Source: Pseudomonadota bacterium
GTDB taxonomy: Bacteria > Pseudomonadota > Alphaproteobacteria > Azospirillales > Azospirillaceae
Direction: 5' to 3'
Assembly: GCA_023411035.1 (NCBI GenBank)
Contig: JAEYPE010000239.1
Span: 1 to 64,000, forward strand
Length of the DNA: 64,000 nt
Shown here: positions 1 through 8,403 of the stretch, piece by piece
Layout: the number at the start of each line of letters is the position of its first letter
Position numbering within the stretch: position 1 is the stretch's first letter
The notes under the pieces: model-generated
The model's database searches: none
Seen by the model: the letters and a program-made list of their open reading frames with translations, nothing else
Told to the model about the DNA's origin: nothing
Position numbers and translations under genes: made by a program

Positions 1-449
1 CTGTCGCGCGGCACCGTGGCGGTGGCGCCCGGCGGCAGCTGGGCGACCGACGGCACCGCCGGCAGGGGCACCAGCGCCGGCATCTGCGGCGTCACCACCG
101 GGCGCGGCAACGGCACCTCCGGCGGCGGCAGCAGCCGTTCCACCGTCTGGCTGCGTCCGCCGTCATGGTCGCGCAGCCGCTCATAGGCCAGGATGTCCTG
201 ATGCGGCACCTCCAGCCCGCCCGGCTGGTCGGGGCGGGCCTTGGCCGGCTCCGGATCGGCGGTCAGCAGCGGCGGACCATCGCCCGACAGCTGCGCGGGA
301 CCGCGCAGGCCGATGATCGCCGCACCGGCGAAGGCGACGACGCCGACCACGGCAAAGCCCAGCGCCAGAAACCCGCGCTTGCCCGCGGCCTGCCGGGGCG
401 GCATCCCATAGGGATTGGCCGCGTAGTTGACGTCGCCGTCGTACTTCAT
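1..449 (-). CDS. Membrane-anchored SPOR-type protein, N-terminal part only
   Basis: The start codon overlaps the argS stop as ATGA, so the two are translationally coupled. The visible 149 residues have a short cytoplasmic N-terminus, one transmembrane helix at about residues 27-46 ([16 protein letters not shown]...), then a Pro-rich periplasmic linker. The C-terminus lies beyond the left edge. In Rhodospirillales the gene following argS is commonly a SPOR-domain protein that binds denuded septal peptidoglycan, and this architecture (one TM helix plus Pro-rich linker) fits. The SPOR domain itself is not in the window, so the family call rests on position and topology. Confidence 0.6.
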   Translation of the reverse strand, partial: MKYDGDVNYAANPYGMPPRQAAGKRGFLALGFAVVGVVAFAGAAIIGLRGPAQLSGDGPPLLTADPEPAKARPDQPGGLEVPHQDILAYERLRDHDGGRSQTVERLLPPPEVPLPRPVVTPQMPALVPLPAVPSVAQLPPGATATVPRD

Positions 450-2206
450 GAACGCAGTTCCTCCACCGGCTCGACACCCATCACCGTCAGGCCCGAGGCG
501 ATGACCGTCGCCACCGACGCGATCAGCGCCAGACGGGCCGTCGTCAGCTCCGCATCGCCCTCGATCAGGAAGCGCAGCGAGGCATCGTCGCGGCCCCGGT
601 TCCACAGCGCGTGGAAATCGCTGGCGAGATCGTAGAGGAAGAAGGCGATGCGGTGCGGCTCATGCGCTTCCGCCGCCGCCTCGACCACGCGCGGCCAGGT
701 GGCCATCCGCTTGGCGAGCGCCATCTCCTCCTCGGCATCCAGGCGGGCGAGGTTCGCCGCCGCGGCCAGGGCCGCCGGGGTCTGGTCCAACTGCGGCAGG
801 GCGGTCGCGGCATGGCGCAGGACCGAGCGGCAGCGGGCGTGGGCGTACTGCACGTAGAAGACCGGGTTGTCCTTCGACTGCTCCGTCACCTTGGCGAAGT
901 CGAAGTCCAGCGTCTGGTCGTTGCGGCGGGTCAGCATGATGAAGCGGACCACGTCCTTGCCGACCTGATCGATGACGTCGCGCAGCGTCACGAAGGTGCC
1001 GGCCCGCTTGGACATCTTCACCGGCTGGCCGTCCTGCATCAGGTGGACCAGTTGGCAGAGCTTCACGTCCAGCGACGCCTTGCCTTCGGTCACGGCGGTG
1101 GTCGCCGACTGCATGCGCTTGACGTAGCCGCCATGGTCGGCGCCCCACACGTCGATCAGGCTGCCGAAGCCGCGCTTATATTTATCAAAGTGATAGGCGA
1201 TGTCGTTCGAGAAATAGGTGAAGGAGCCGTCCGACTTCTTCAGCGGCCGGTCGACGTCGTCGCCGAAATCGGTGGACTTGAAGAGCGTCTGCGGGCGCGG
1301 CTCCCAATCGTCGGGCTTCTTGCCCTTCGGCGGCTCCAGCACGCCGGTGTAGATCAGGCCGCGCTCCTCCAGCGCCGTCAGCGCGCTGTCGACGGCACCG
1401 GCGGTCACCAGCGCGCGCTCGCTGCTGTAGACGTCCATGGTGACGCCGAGAACGCCGAGGTCCTCCTTGATCCAGCCCATGATCATGGCGATGGCGAAAT
1501 CTCGGCAGGCCGGCAGCCATTCGGATTCGTCGGTGCCGACCCAGCGGTTGCCGTCACGCTCGGCCAGGGCCTGGCCGACCTCCTTCAGGTATTCGCCGGG
1601 ATAGAGACCGGCCGGGATCTCGCCCACCTCCTCGCCCAGCGCCTCGCGGTAGCGGATGAAGGTGGACCGCCCCAGCACATCGACCTGGGCGCCGGCATCG
1701 TTGATGTAGTATTCGCGGGTGACGGCGTAGCCGGCCTTTTCCAGCAGGGACGCCAGCGCGTCGCCGAACACCGCGCCGCGGCCATGGGCGGCGTGCAGCG
1801 GGCCGGTCGGGTTGGCCGACACATACTCCACATTGACCGGGGTCTTGCCGCCCAGGTCGCTGTCGCCATAGGCCGTGCCGGCGTTCAGCACGTCGCGGAT
1901 GCGGTCGCGCCACACGTCCGGCGTCAGGCGCAGGTTGACGAAGCCCGGACCGGCGATCTCCACCGACGCCACGTCGGCGCGGCCCTTCAGCTTGGCCACC
2001 AGCAGTTCCGCCAGGGCGCGCGGCGCCATCTTCGCCGGCTTCGCCAGGATCATGGCGGCGTTGGTGGACAGGTCGCCATGCGAGGCCTCGCGCGGCGGCT
2101 CGACCGTCAGACGGCTGCTGTCCAGCCCGGCGGGGATGGCACCCTCGGCGGCCAGTTCTTCCAGCAGCTTGCGAATATCGGTCTCGAAGGCCTTGAAAAT
2201 ATTCAT
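446..2206 (-). CDS. argS: Arginyl-tRNA synthetase
   Basis: Class I aminoacyl-tRNA synthetase that charges tRNA-Arg in the cytoplasm. At 586 residues it has normal length. The HIGH-type motif is HAAH at residues 138-141 inside [14 protein letters not shown], and a canonical KMSK occurs in [11 protein letters not shown] near residue 400. An N-terminal Arg-S additional domain and the C-terminal DALR anticodon-binding domain (last ~120 residues) are both recognisable. It lies about 60 bases downstream of dgt on the same strand and is coupled to the downstream SPOR-type gene by a 4-base ATGA overlap. The dgt-argS-SPOR order is typical of alphaproteobacteria. Confidence 0.97.
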   Translation of the reverse strand: MNIFKAFETDIRKLLEELAAEGAIPAGLDSSRLTVEPPREASHGDLSTNAAMILAKPAKMAPRALAELLVAKLKGRADVASVEIAGPGFVNLRLTPDVWRDRIRDVLNAGTAYGDSDLGGKTPVNVEYVSANPTGPLHAAHGRGAVFGDALASLLEKAGYAVTREYYINDAGAQVDVLGRSTFIRYREALGEEVGEIPAGLYPGEYLKEVGQALAERDGNRWVGTDESEWLPACRDFAIAMIMGWIKEDLGVLGVTMDVYSSERALVTAGAVDSALTALEERGLIYTGVLEPPKGKKPDDWEPRPQTLFKSTDFGDDVDRPLKKSDGSFTYFSNDIAYHFDKYKRGFGSLIDVWGADHGGYVKRMQSATTAVTEGKASLDVKLCQLVHLMQDGQPVKMSKRAGTFVTLRDVIDQVGKDVVRFIMLTRRNDQTLDFDFAKVTEQSKDNPVFYVQYAHARCRSVLRHAATALPQLDQTPAALAAAANLARLDAEEEMALAKRMATWPRVVEAAAEAHEPHRIAFFLYDLASDFHALWNRGRDDASLRFLIEGDAELTTARLALIASVATVIASGLTVMGVEPVEELRS

Positions 2207-2264
2207 CGTCTCAGGTCGTCTTTTCAGGAGGTCACAGGAGCCCGTCGGCTCAGGTCTTCACGCG

Positions 2265-3464
2265 TCAGGTCTTCACATGCAGGTCGAACAGCCGGTCATG
2301 CTCGGCCAGCGCGTAGCGGTCGGTCATGCCGGCGATGTAATCGGCGACATGGCGGGCGCGCACCGCAAGGTCGCCGTCGCCGCCATGCCTCGCGATATCG
2401 TGCTGCCATTCGGTCGGCAGGGTGTTGGGCTCGTCCATGAACAGCTGGAACAGGTCGCGCACCACGCGCTTGCACTTGCTCATCTCGCGGTTCACGCGAT
2501 AGTGCCGGTACATGCGCTGGCGCAGGAAGGCGCGCAAGGGGCCCTGCGCCTCCAGCATCCCGTCGGAGAAGCTGACCATCGCCAGCGGCAGGGCGCGCAG
2601 CTCGGCCGCGCTGCCCGGCTGGTGCTCGGCCAGCCGCCGCCGCGTCTCCGTCACCAGATCGACGACCATGGCGTTGATCATCCGCCGCACCGTCTCATGG
2701 ATCAGGCGGGAGCGCTCCAGCCCCGGATAGCGGTCGCAGACCTCGCGGATGATCGGGCCGACCAGGGGCAGCTCCGCCACCTCCTCGACCGTGAACAGGC
2801 CGGCGCGCAGGCCGTCGTCGATGTCGTGGTTGTTGTAGGCGATGTCGTCGGCCAGCGCCGCCACCTGCGCCTCGGCCCCCGGATTGGTGTGCAGTTCCAA
2901 ATCCCAGTCGTCCTGGAAGGCGGCGATGGTGGTCGGCAGGCGGAACCCCGGCAGCAGCGGCAGCAGCGGGCCGTTGTGCTTGACCACGCCCTCCAGCGCT
3001 TCCCAGGTCAGGTTCAGACCGTCGAACTCGGCATAGCGCCGTTCCAGCCGCGTCAGGATGCGCAGGGTCTGGTCGTTGTGGGCGAAGCCGCCGAACGGCT
3101 CCATGCAGGCGTTCAGCGCATCTTCCCCGGCATGGCCGAAAGGGGTGTGGCCAAGGTCGTGGGCCAGCGCCACCGCCTCCGCCAGATCCTCGTTCAGGGA
3201 CAGCGTGCGGCTGATCGACCGCGCGATCTGCGCCACCTCCAGGCTGTGGGTCAGCCGGGTGCGGTAATAATCGCCCTCGTGATAGACGAAGACCTGGGTC
3301 TTGTGCTTCAGCCGGCGGAAGGCCCCGGAATGCACGATGCGGTCGCGGTCGCGCTGGAAGCACGAGCGCGTCGGGCTTTCCGGCTCCGCCACCAGCCGTC
3401 CGCGCGTGTCCGCCGGGTTGCAGGCATAGGGAGCCAGCCGATCGTGAAAACAGTCCGCCGTCAT
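2265..3464 (-). CDS. dgt: Deoxyguanosinetriphosphate triphosphohydrolase-like protein
   Basis: HD-superfamily dNTPase that hydrolyses dGTP/dNTPs to nucleoside and triphosphate. The 399-residue protein has the HD-domain metal ligands in order: His in TRLTHSLEV, the HD pair in ALAHDLGHTPFGH, and the later Asp in DDIAYNNHDIDD. The start at MTADCF was chosen because the reading frame upstream of it is only the antisense of erpA. The arginine-rich N-terminus (RDRDRIVHSGAFRRLKHKTQVF) is characteristic of the short, non-Enterobacterial dGTPase-like group. It is transcribed divergently from erpA and precedes argS, probably in one operon. Confidence 0.93.
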   Translation of the reverse strand: MTADCFHDRLAPYACNPADTRGRLVAEPESPTRSCFQRDRDRIVHSGAFRRLKHKTQVFVYHEGDYYRTRLTHSLEVAQIARSISRTLSLNEDLAEAVALAHDLGHTPFGHAGEDALNACMEPFGGFAHNDQTLRILTRLERRYAEFDGLNLTWEALEGVVKHNGPLLPLLPGFRLPTTIAAFQDDWDLELHTNPGAEAQVAALADDIAYNNHDIDDGLRAGLFTVEEVAELPLVGPIIREVCDRYPGLERSRLIHETVRRMINAMVVDLVTETRRRLAEHQPGSAAELRALPLAMVSFSDGMLEAQGPLRAFLRQRMYRHYRVNREMSKCKRVVRDLFQLFMDEPNTLPTEWQHDIARHGGDGDLAVRARHVADYIAGMTDRYALAEHDRLFDLHVKT

Positions 3465-3566
3465 GGGGCGGACACTACCGGCGGGGGGACGCGGGTGCAA
3501 CGGCGAAGGCGTGCTATGCCCCTGCCCCAAGGTTGGGCGTGCCAGATGCGCAACGGTGCCCATACT

Positions 3567-3595
3567 TTGACGTGGGGTGCGATCCCCCTTACATT
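3567..3595 (+). promoter_or_regulatory. Putative sigma-70 promoter of erpA
   Basis: TTGACG at 3567-3572 and TACATT at 3590-3595 are separated by exactly 17 bases, close to the housekeeping consensus. Predicted transcription would begin near 3602, about 30 bases before the erpA ATG. It lies in the dgt/erpA divergent spacer. Sequence match only. Confidence 0.55.
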
Positions 3596-3632
3596 TGTCG
3601 CAACTTCCGCATCGCACCAAAGGGGCCGCCCC

Positions 3633-3989
3633 ATGCCCGACACCGCCCTTCCCACCGAAACCCGCGTCCTGGCCGTCAGCGAGAGCGCGGCCAAGCGCGT
3701 CGCCTTCCTGATCGAGCAGGAGGGCAATCCGAAGCTGATGCTGCGCCTGACCGTCTCCGGCGGCGGCTGCTCCGGCTTCCAGTACGGCTTCACCTTCGAC
3801 GAGACGGTGACCGACGAGGACCATGTCTTCGAGAAGGACGGCACCAAGGTGGTCACCGACGACGCCTCGCTCGACCTGCTGGCCGGCGCCACGCTGGATT
3901 ACGTCGAAGACCTGATGGGCGCCGCCTTCCAGATCAAGAACCCGAACGCCAGCGCGTCCTGCGGCTGCGGCAACTCATTCGCGGTCTGA
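3633..3989 (+). CDS. erpA: Iron-sulfur cluster insertion protein ErpA (A-type carrier)
   Basis: A-type Fe-S carrier delivering clusters to apoproteins. The 118-residue protein has the three family cysteines at C46 (GGGCSGF), C110 and C112 (SCGCGNSF). The VFEKDG-KVV-DD-SL-LL segment is typical of the HesB/IscA fold. The start ATG is followed by an N-terminal ~15-residue tail; upstream in-frame codons belong to the antisense of dgt. ErpA is preferred over IscA because no iscSU/hscBA genes are nearby and the neighbours are the usual alphaproteobacterial dgt and xthA. Confidence 0.93.
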   Translation: MPDTALPTETRVLAVSESAAKRVAFLIEQEGNPKLMLRLTVSGGGCSGFQYGFTFDETVTDEDHVFEKDGTKVVTDDASLDLLAGATLDYVEDLMGAAFQIKNPNASASCGCGNSFAV

Positions 3990-4050
3990 GGCCGCAGCCT
4001 GAAGCCGCAATCCAAGACCAGCGCACAATAAGAAAAGGCAGGCCTTTTTC

Positions 4051-4824
4051 GTGAAGATCGCCACCTGGAACGTCAACTCGGCGAAGGCCCGCCTTCCGCT
4101 GATCACCGACTGGCTGCGCGCGGCGTCCCCGGACGTCGTGCTCTTCCAGGAAATCAAATGCGAAACCGCCGCCTTCCCCGCCGCGGCGTTCGAGGAACTC
4201 GGCTACCACGTCAACGCCGTCGGGCAGAAGGCCTACAACGGCGTCGCATTCCTGTCGAAGGCGCCGGCCGAGGACGTGCTGACCCGGCTGCCCGGCGAGC
4301 CGGAGGACGAGCAGGCGCGCTATGTCGAGGCCACCGTGGCCGGCGTGCGCATCGCCTCGCTCTACCTGCCCAACGGCAACCCGGTGCCGGGGGAGAAGTT
4401 CGCCTACAAGCTCCGCTGGATGGACCGGCTCTACGACCATGCCCGGACCCTGCTGGCCCAGGAAATCCCGGTGGTGCTGGGCGGCGACTACAACATCATC
4501 CCCGAGGCGCGCGACGTGTTCTCGCCGCAGGCCTTCGCTGGCGACGCGCTGTTCCGCCCGGAATCGCGGGCCAAGTTCCGCGCCCTGCTGAATCTCGGCC
4601 TGACCGAGGCCTACCGCGCCCTGCATGACGACGACCACGCCTATACCTTCTGGGATTATCAGGCCGGCAGCTGGCCGCGCGACAACGGCCTGCGCATCGA
4701 CCATTTCCTGCTGTCGCCGCAGGCCGCCGACCGTCTGGCCGGCTGCACCATCGACCGAGGGCCGCGCGGCAAGGAAAAGGCGTCCGACCACACCCCGGTC
4801 ATCCTGGAACTGCGCGACGTGTGA
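4051..4824 (+). CDS. xthA: Exodeoxyribonuclease III
   Basis: AP endonuclease / 3'-5' exonuclease of the EEP fold, acting in base-excision repair. GTG start. The 257-residue protein shows the catalytic set: N7/N9 near the start (TWNVN), E34 (FQEIKCE), the LYLPNGNPV loop, the GGDYNIIP D/N pair near 151-153 and the terminal D246-H247 (SDHTPV). It follows erpA by 61 bases on the same strand. The ribosome-binding region is weak (AAGAAAAGGCAGG), so GTG as start rests mainly on the alignment of the ATWNVNS N-terminus with the family. Confidence 0.95.
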   Translation: MKIATWNVNSAKARLPLITDWLRAASPDVVLFQEIKCETAAFPAAAFEELGYHVNAVGQKAYNGVAFLSKAPAEDVLTRLPGEPEDEQARYVEATVAGVRIASLYLPNGNPVPGEKFAYKLRWMDRLYDHARTLLAQEIPVVLGGDYNIIPEARDVFSPQAFAGDALFRPESRAKFRALLNLGLTEAYRALHDDDHAYTFWDYQAGSWPRDNGLRIDHFLLSPQAADRLAGCTIDRGPRGKEKASDHTPVILELRDV

Positions 4825-4940
4825 CCACGCCCGTGGAATCTGCATAACAAAAGCATTTCGTTAAAACTCTCGCTTCTAACATGCTCCCGCGGCCGGCATG
4901 ACAACCGGCCGTCACGGTCACGGCGGGAGCGAAGGGCGGC

Positions 4941-5513
4941 ATGGCGTGGAGGCGCGACAACGGCCGGGAAGAGGTCAAGGAGCTGTTGGCCGCGCTTGAA
5001 CGTCAGGCGACCGAAGCGGCGCAGCTTGCCGACCGGGCCCAGCGCGACATGGGCGACGACCGTTTCGCCTCCTTCCTCGACTTCCGCCGCAAGGTGGAGG
5101 AAATCCGCGCCCTCTTCACCCTGACCGAGGAACGCCTGCAGGGCGTCGACGAGTCGCGCCTGACCGATCTGCGCGCCGAGTTCGAGCGGATGGATCTTCT
5201 GCTGACCCGCATGCTGGTGCGGGCGATGCGCAATTATTTCTCCGGCATGCGCCAGGATCAGGTTCTGCCGATCGGCGCCCGCGAACTGTTCGAACCGGAA
5301 CTGCGCAGCATCGACCAGACCCGCGCCCGCCTGCAGGGTCCGCGCTACGCCGACCGCGTGCCGCCCGAGGTTCTGGAGGATCTGGACGCCACCGCCGACC
5401 TGATTCGCAAGACCCTTGCCCGCGCCCCCAGCCTTCCCGACTTTTCCGACAGCCCCAGCCCGCCCAAACCGACCCGCCGCCTGCGTACACTGGGCCGCCC
5501 GATCCGCAACTGA
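4941..5513 (+). CDS. Conserved hypothetical helical protein
   Basis: I do not recognise this 190-residue protein. It is predicted soluble, with no signal peptide or TM helix. It is rich in charged residues arranged as long amphipathic helices (residues about 8-120, heptad-like Leu spacing in LLAALERQATEAAQLADRAQ). The C-terminal tail, about residues 160-190, is Pro/Ser/Arg-rich and probably disordered. An AGGG-rich Shine-Dalgarno precedes the ATG. It stands alone between xthA and tRNA-Ser, 116 bases after xthA. Codon use matches the chromosome, so it is probably a real gene of unknown role. Confidence 0.7.
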   Translation: MAWRRDNGREEVKELLAALERQATEAAQLADRAQRDMGDDRFASFLDFRRKVEEIRALFTLTEERLQGVDESRLTDLRAEFERMDLLLTRMLVRAMRNYFSGMRQDQVLPIGARELFEPELRSIDQTRARLQGPRYADRVPPEVLEDLDATADLIRKTLARAPSLPDFSDSPSPPKPTRRLRTLGRPIRN

Positions 5514-5544
5514 CGGGCAAATCGCGCCGACACACGCGCGACAC

Positions 5545-5573
5545 TTGACCCACCGCGACGCATTCGCTACTCC
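5545..5573 (+). promoter_or_regulatory. Putative sigma-70 promoter of tRNA-Ser
   Basis: TTGACC at 5545-5550 and TACTCC at 5568-5573 with a 17-base spacer, ending 11 bases before the mature tRNA 5' end at 5585. Spacing and position are as expected for a stable RNA promoter. Confidence 0.55.
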
Positions 5574-5584
5574 CGTGGGCCTGA

Positions 5585-5674
5585 GGGAGAGTGGCCGAGT
5601 GGTTTAAGGCAACGGTCTTGAAAACCGTCGTAGGTGTGAGCCTACCGTGGGTTCGAATCCCACCTCTTCCGCCA
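5585..5674 (+). tRNA. tRNA-Ser (anticodon UGA)
   Basis: A 90-base class II tRNA with encoded CCA. The acceptor stem GGGAGAG pairs with CTCTTCC (one G-U pair). The D-arm is GCCGAGTGGTTTAAGGC, the anticodon loop CTTGAAA gives UGA, and there is a long variable arm. The T-loop GGGTTCGAATCCC is followed by discriminator G and CCA at 5672-5674. It reads UCA and, by wobble, UCG codons. Confidence 0.97.
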
Positions 5675-5702
5675 ATCAATTCAAGAATTCAATAGAATAC
5701 AA

Positions 5703-5750
5703 AAAAGCGGACGAACCCGTCGCGGGGGCAACGGGCTCGTGCTCGCTTTT
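5703..5750. terminator. Bidirectional terminator between tRNA-Ser and the lipoprotein operon
   Basis: Interrupted hairpin: AAAAGCG (5703-5709) pairs with CGCTTTT (5744-5750), ACGA with TCGT, and CCCGT (5716-5720) with ACGGG (5731-5735). A-run on the left and T-run on the right suit termination in both directions, serving the tRNA (+) and the converging lipoprotein genes (-). Confidence 0.65.
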
Positions 5751-5763
5751 CATCAAATGGCGA

Positions 5764-6384
5764 TCAGGACGTCGGCAGATCCGCAACTTTCGGCATGGTT
5801 CCGGCCTGCACCAGGGCTTGGTGCAAATTCGCATCCTGAACGACCAATTGAACGACATCCCGCAACGCAGCCGACAGGGCCGGGGCAGCCTGCTCACCCA
5901 TCATTAGCATGACATCCTTGTTCACGCCGATCGCCCGATAGCTCCGGCTGTAGACCAAGGCGCCGTCCTGACGTTTCGCTGTCAGGTCGAACGCGACCTC
6001 CGCGACCGCCTCCGCCGTCCAGAAGCCGGGCTTGAAGTCGTTATAGAAGTTGGTGGTTTGCACGGTGATGGCGATGCCGCCGGGACCGACGTTGAAGCCG
6101 AGCGAAGCCAATTCCGTCTGCACCGCCTGGCTAACTTCGGCGACCACATCGTTGGCAGCGGTGATCTTGGCCATCTCCATGCCGTAACCGTTCTTCTTGG
6201 TGGACACACGGTCACGGTTCGACACGCGGCCATCGGCTGCAGTCACATTGATGGTAACGTCCTTGGCTCCCTGCACTACCGAAATATTTGCCGGAGCAGA
6301 ATATTTGACTGGAATGGCGTCCTCGGTCAACGCACAACCGGAAACCATAGCGGCGAGAAGAATACAGGTGATAATCTTGATCAT
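5764..6384 (-). CDS. YajG-like lipoprotein
   Basis: A 206-residue lipoprotein precursor: the signal peptide ends in the lipobox VSGC with the modified Cys at residue 17. The mature part resembles the YajG family (beta-strand rich KYSAPANISVVQGAKDVTINVTAADGR..., then a C-terminal domain with EVSQAVQTELASLGF and a tail of helices). The residue after Cys is Ala, compatible with outer-membrane sorting. It is the second gene of a two-gene unit, 21 bases behind the glycine-zipper lipoprotein. Base composition is visibly more AT-rich than the surroundings. Function of the family is unknown. Confidence 0.75.
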   Translation of the reverse strand: MIKIITCILLAAMVSGCALTEDAIPVKYSAPANISVVQGAKDVTINVTAADGRVSNRDRVSTKKNGYGMEMAKITAANDVVAEVSQAVQTELASLGFNVGPGGIAITVQTTNFYNDFKPGFWTAEAVAEVAFDLTAKRQDGALVYSRSYRAIGVNKDVMLMMGEQAAPALSAALRDVVQLVVQDANLHQALVQAGTMPKVADLPTS

Positions 6385-6405
6385 TCTGACAGATCCTACA
6401 GTATT

Positions 6406-6924
6406 TTAATCGACAACTTTGATGCCTTGAGGGCGCGCAATTTGATTGGGCAGATGATCAGCAGGCAGAACGCGTTGGTAAGTTCCATTTGCCTGCACCA
6501 TCACTCGCTCGGACGGACTGAATACGCGGTCTCCCGCTGCCTGCTCCTGCACGATGGTGATGGTTTTCCCGTTCGCGAGAGTGATGGTGTACTCGACCCC
6601 GACGCGGTCACTGGCGGCCTGCTCCGCCATGGCTCCAATTGCGGCCCCCACAAGAACGCCACCCAGAATCGCCGCGACGTTGCCGGACCCTTGCCCGACA
6701 TTCGACATCGCCAAACCGCCGGCCGTCCCGCCTACGACACCACCGACGCCCGTGTTCTGTCCGCGAATGTCCACCTGACGGGACGCCACGACCGTGCCGA
6801 ACTCGACAACCGATGCGCGACCAACATCTTGGAAGCTATAGCGGCTTTGCCCCTGTGTGGCGCAACCGGTTAAACTCGCCGCAAGACATATACCTGCGGC
6901 AACTGGAATCATTAGCTTGTGCAT
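6406..6924 (-). CDS. Glycine-zipper (SlyB/Pcp-like) outer-membrane lipoprotein
   Basis: A 172-residue lipoprotein with lipobox LTGC (Cys21). The middle third holds a glycine-zipper hairpin: GVGGVVGGTAGGLA followed by VAAILGGVLVGAAIGAMA, about residues 58-100. This is as in the 17-kDa/SlyB family, which spans or packs against the outer membrane. A C-terminal beta domain (VGVEYTITLANGKTITIVQ) follows. It is the first gene of the two-gene lipoprotein unit. SlyB-type proteins support envelope integrity under stress; that role here is inferred. Confidence 0.8.
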   Translation of the reverse strand: MHKLMIPVAAGICLAASLTGCATQGQSRYSFQDVGRASVVEFGTVVASRQVDIRGQNTGVGGVVGGTAGGLAMSNVGQGSGNVAAILGGVLVGAAIGAMAEQAASDRVGVEYTITLANGKTITIVQEQAAGDRVFSPSERVMVQANGTYQRVLPADHLPNQIARPQGIKVVD

Positions 6925-7181
6925 TGCGGCACAATGCCTCGTTTCTGCGATAGAAAAAGCTTAAGCTCAACCTTAGAATGGCAGCGCACGCCTCTAATGT
7001 CGATAGCAGCGCTGTCTTTTGGGGTAACTCTCTAAAACACCCTCCGCTCGATATCTTGTTGAGAGGCAAAACGGTGTAGACGGGGAATGCCAAACCGCAT
7101 ACCATCATATGACTCCCGCCCTTTTGCGCCTCCCCGATTGCTCTGCTAGCGTCCCGTCAGAGACAGGGTGAGGAGCGTATC

Positions 7182-7622
7182 GTGGGACTGATCAGCTTTC
7201 TGAAGAAGACCGCCGCCGGGCATACCGACCGTCAGAAACGGGCGCGCTACGACCGGGCCAATGCGCGGGCCAACGACTACATGGAAGTGGCGCAATGGTA
7301 TGCCGAGGAAGGCGACGGCAACCCGCGCATTCTGCAGAACTATCAGGAGCTTGCCACACTTCCCTTCCGTCAGGGACATGCCGCCAAGCTGGTCGGCTAC
7401 CGCAACGACATCACGCGCAAGCTGGGCCACGCCGCCCATATCGGCACCAAGCAGAACCCGTGGATCGCGGCCTTCCTGCGGCCGGATGACGGGACCGTCT
7501 ATTGCGCCTATGTGCTGCTGCGCGACGACAACCAGCAATTCGCGGTGATGAAGCCCTACTGGTTCCTGGCCGGCAACGAAACGGAGGCCGGGTTCAAGCG
7601 GCCCGTCTTCGGCGTCGTCTGA
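7182..7622 (+). CDS. Hypothetical protein, first gene of a two-gene unit
   Basis: I do not recognise this 146-residue protein. GTG start with a good GAGGAG Shine-Dalgarno (about 7170). It begins with a short basic amphipathic stretch (MGLISFLKKTAAGH). It has a helical N-terminal half and a beta-strand C-terminal half (TVYCAYVLLRDDNQQFAVMKPYWF). No signal peptide or TM helix. It is 24 bases upstream of the 205-residue gene that carries a Cys/His motif; the close spacing suggests co-expression. A chaperone or immunity role for its neighbour is possible but is only context. Confidence 0.65.
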   Translation: MGLISFLKKTAAGHTDRQKRARYDRANARANDYMEVAQWYAEEGDGNPRILQNYQELATLPFRQGHAAKLVGYRNDITRKLGHAAHIGTKQNPWIAAFLRPDDGTVYCAYVLLRDDNQQFAVMKPYWFLAGNETEAGFKRPVFGVV

Positions 7623-7646
7623 TCCGCCGCGCAGGAGTAAGCCCCC

Positions 7647-8264
7647 ATGCCGAACATCGCCGATCTGGTCGCGAACCCCGAGAGCTTCCTCAAGAACAAC
7701 CTGATCTGGATCCAGTATCAATCCTACCAGCCCAACTACCGCATCGGCGGCGTCAAGAGCTTCACCCTCAGCGACGACGGCATGACCTGCACGCGCAAGG
7801 GCACCGGGATCATCTCCCAGTTCTCCACCAAGAATGCCGCCGTCTGGTCGGTGCGGTACGACCAGGGCAACCAGCCGGGAAACTGGAACGCCTACTGGCT
7901 CCCCTACGACCAGGACTTCAAGCATCTCGTCGTGCTGGAGGACGAGGCCGACGTGATGTTCACGCCGACGATGGACGGCTGCTCCTTCGGTTTCAGCGAC
8001 CATGGCGGCGGCACCTTCTCGGCCTCGCACGGAAATCTGCAGACCGCCCAGGGACGGATCGACGAGGCCGGGCTGCGCCAGGGCATGCGCATGCACGCCA
8101 CCACCCTGCACAAGTCGCAATACATGAACGTGCCGGGCACCGACGCGGTGAAGGTCACGCTGGTCGGCGTGCGCAACGGCAAGCAATGGCGCTTCTTCTA
8201 TCAGCAATACATCGACATGATGGGCGCCTTCACCCTGCTGAAGGTGGCGCAGGTGAAGCGGTAG
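7647..8264 (+). CDS. Hypothetical protein with a Cys/His motif (deamidase-like?)
   Basis: A 205-residue soluble protein of no family I can name. Its most striking segment is residues 104-130, where a Met-Asp-Gly-Cys at C112 is followed by H119 and by Ser-His-Gly-Asn with H128, between predicted beta strands. A Cys followed 12-17 residues later by His in a beta sandwich is the catalytic layout of CNF1, BLF1 and CheD glutamine deamidases. The spacing here, 16, fits that range. This is a motif-level resemblance, not homology that I can show. It lacks a signal peptide and follows the 146-residue gene by 24 bases. Confidence 0.6.
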   Translation: MPNIADLVANPESFLKNNLIWIQYQSYQPNYRIGGVKSFTLSDDGMTCTRKGTGIISQFSTKNAAVWSVRYDQGNQPGNWNAYWLPYDQDFKHLVVLEDEADVMFTPTMDGCSFGFSDHGGGTFSASHGNLQTAQGRIDEAGLRQGMRMHATTLHKSQYMNVPGTDAVKVTLVGVRNGKQWRFFYQQYIDMMGAFTLLKVAQVKR

Positions 8265-8403
8265 GTCCTCCCCGCCGGCCGGCCGGCCTCCTCCCCCATT
8301 CCCACTCAAGACAGCCCGCCGCCGCCTTGCTACAGTCCTTGTCCCTCGGACCTGTCCCGAACGGCTTGTTCCGCAAGACAGACACAGACCAGAGACAAGG
8401 CAC

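Noticed and set aside
3465..3824. Upstream extension of dgt to an ATG at 3824
   Set aside because: The additional 120 codons are antisense to erpA and not protein-like; the domain starts at MTADCF.
5675..7140. Integration site at tRNA-Ser
   Set aside because: I looked for a second copy of the tRNA 3' end near 7.1 kb and found none. There is no integrase, so this is not shown to be an island.
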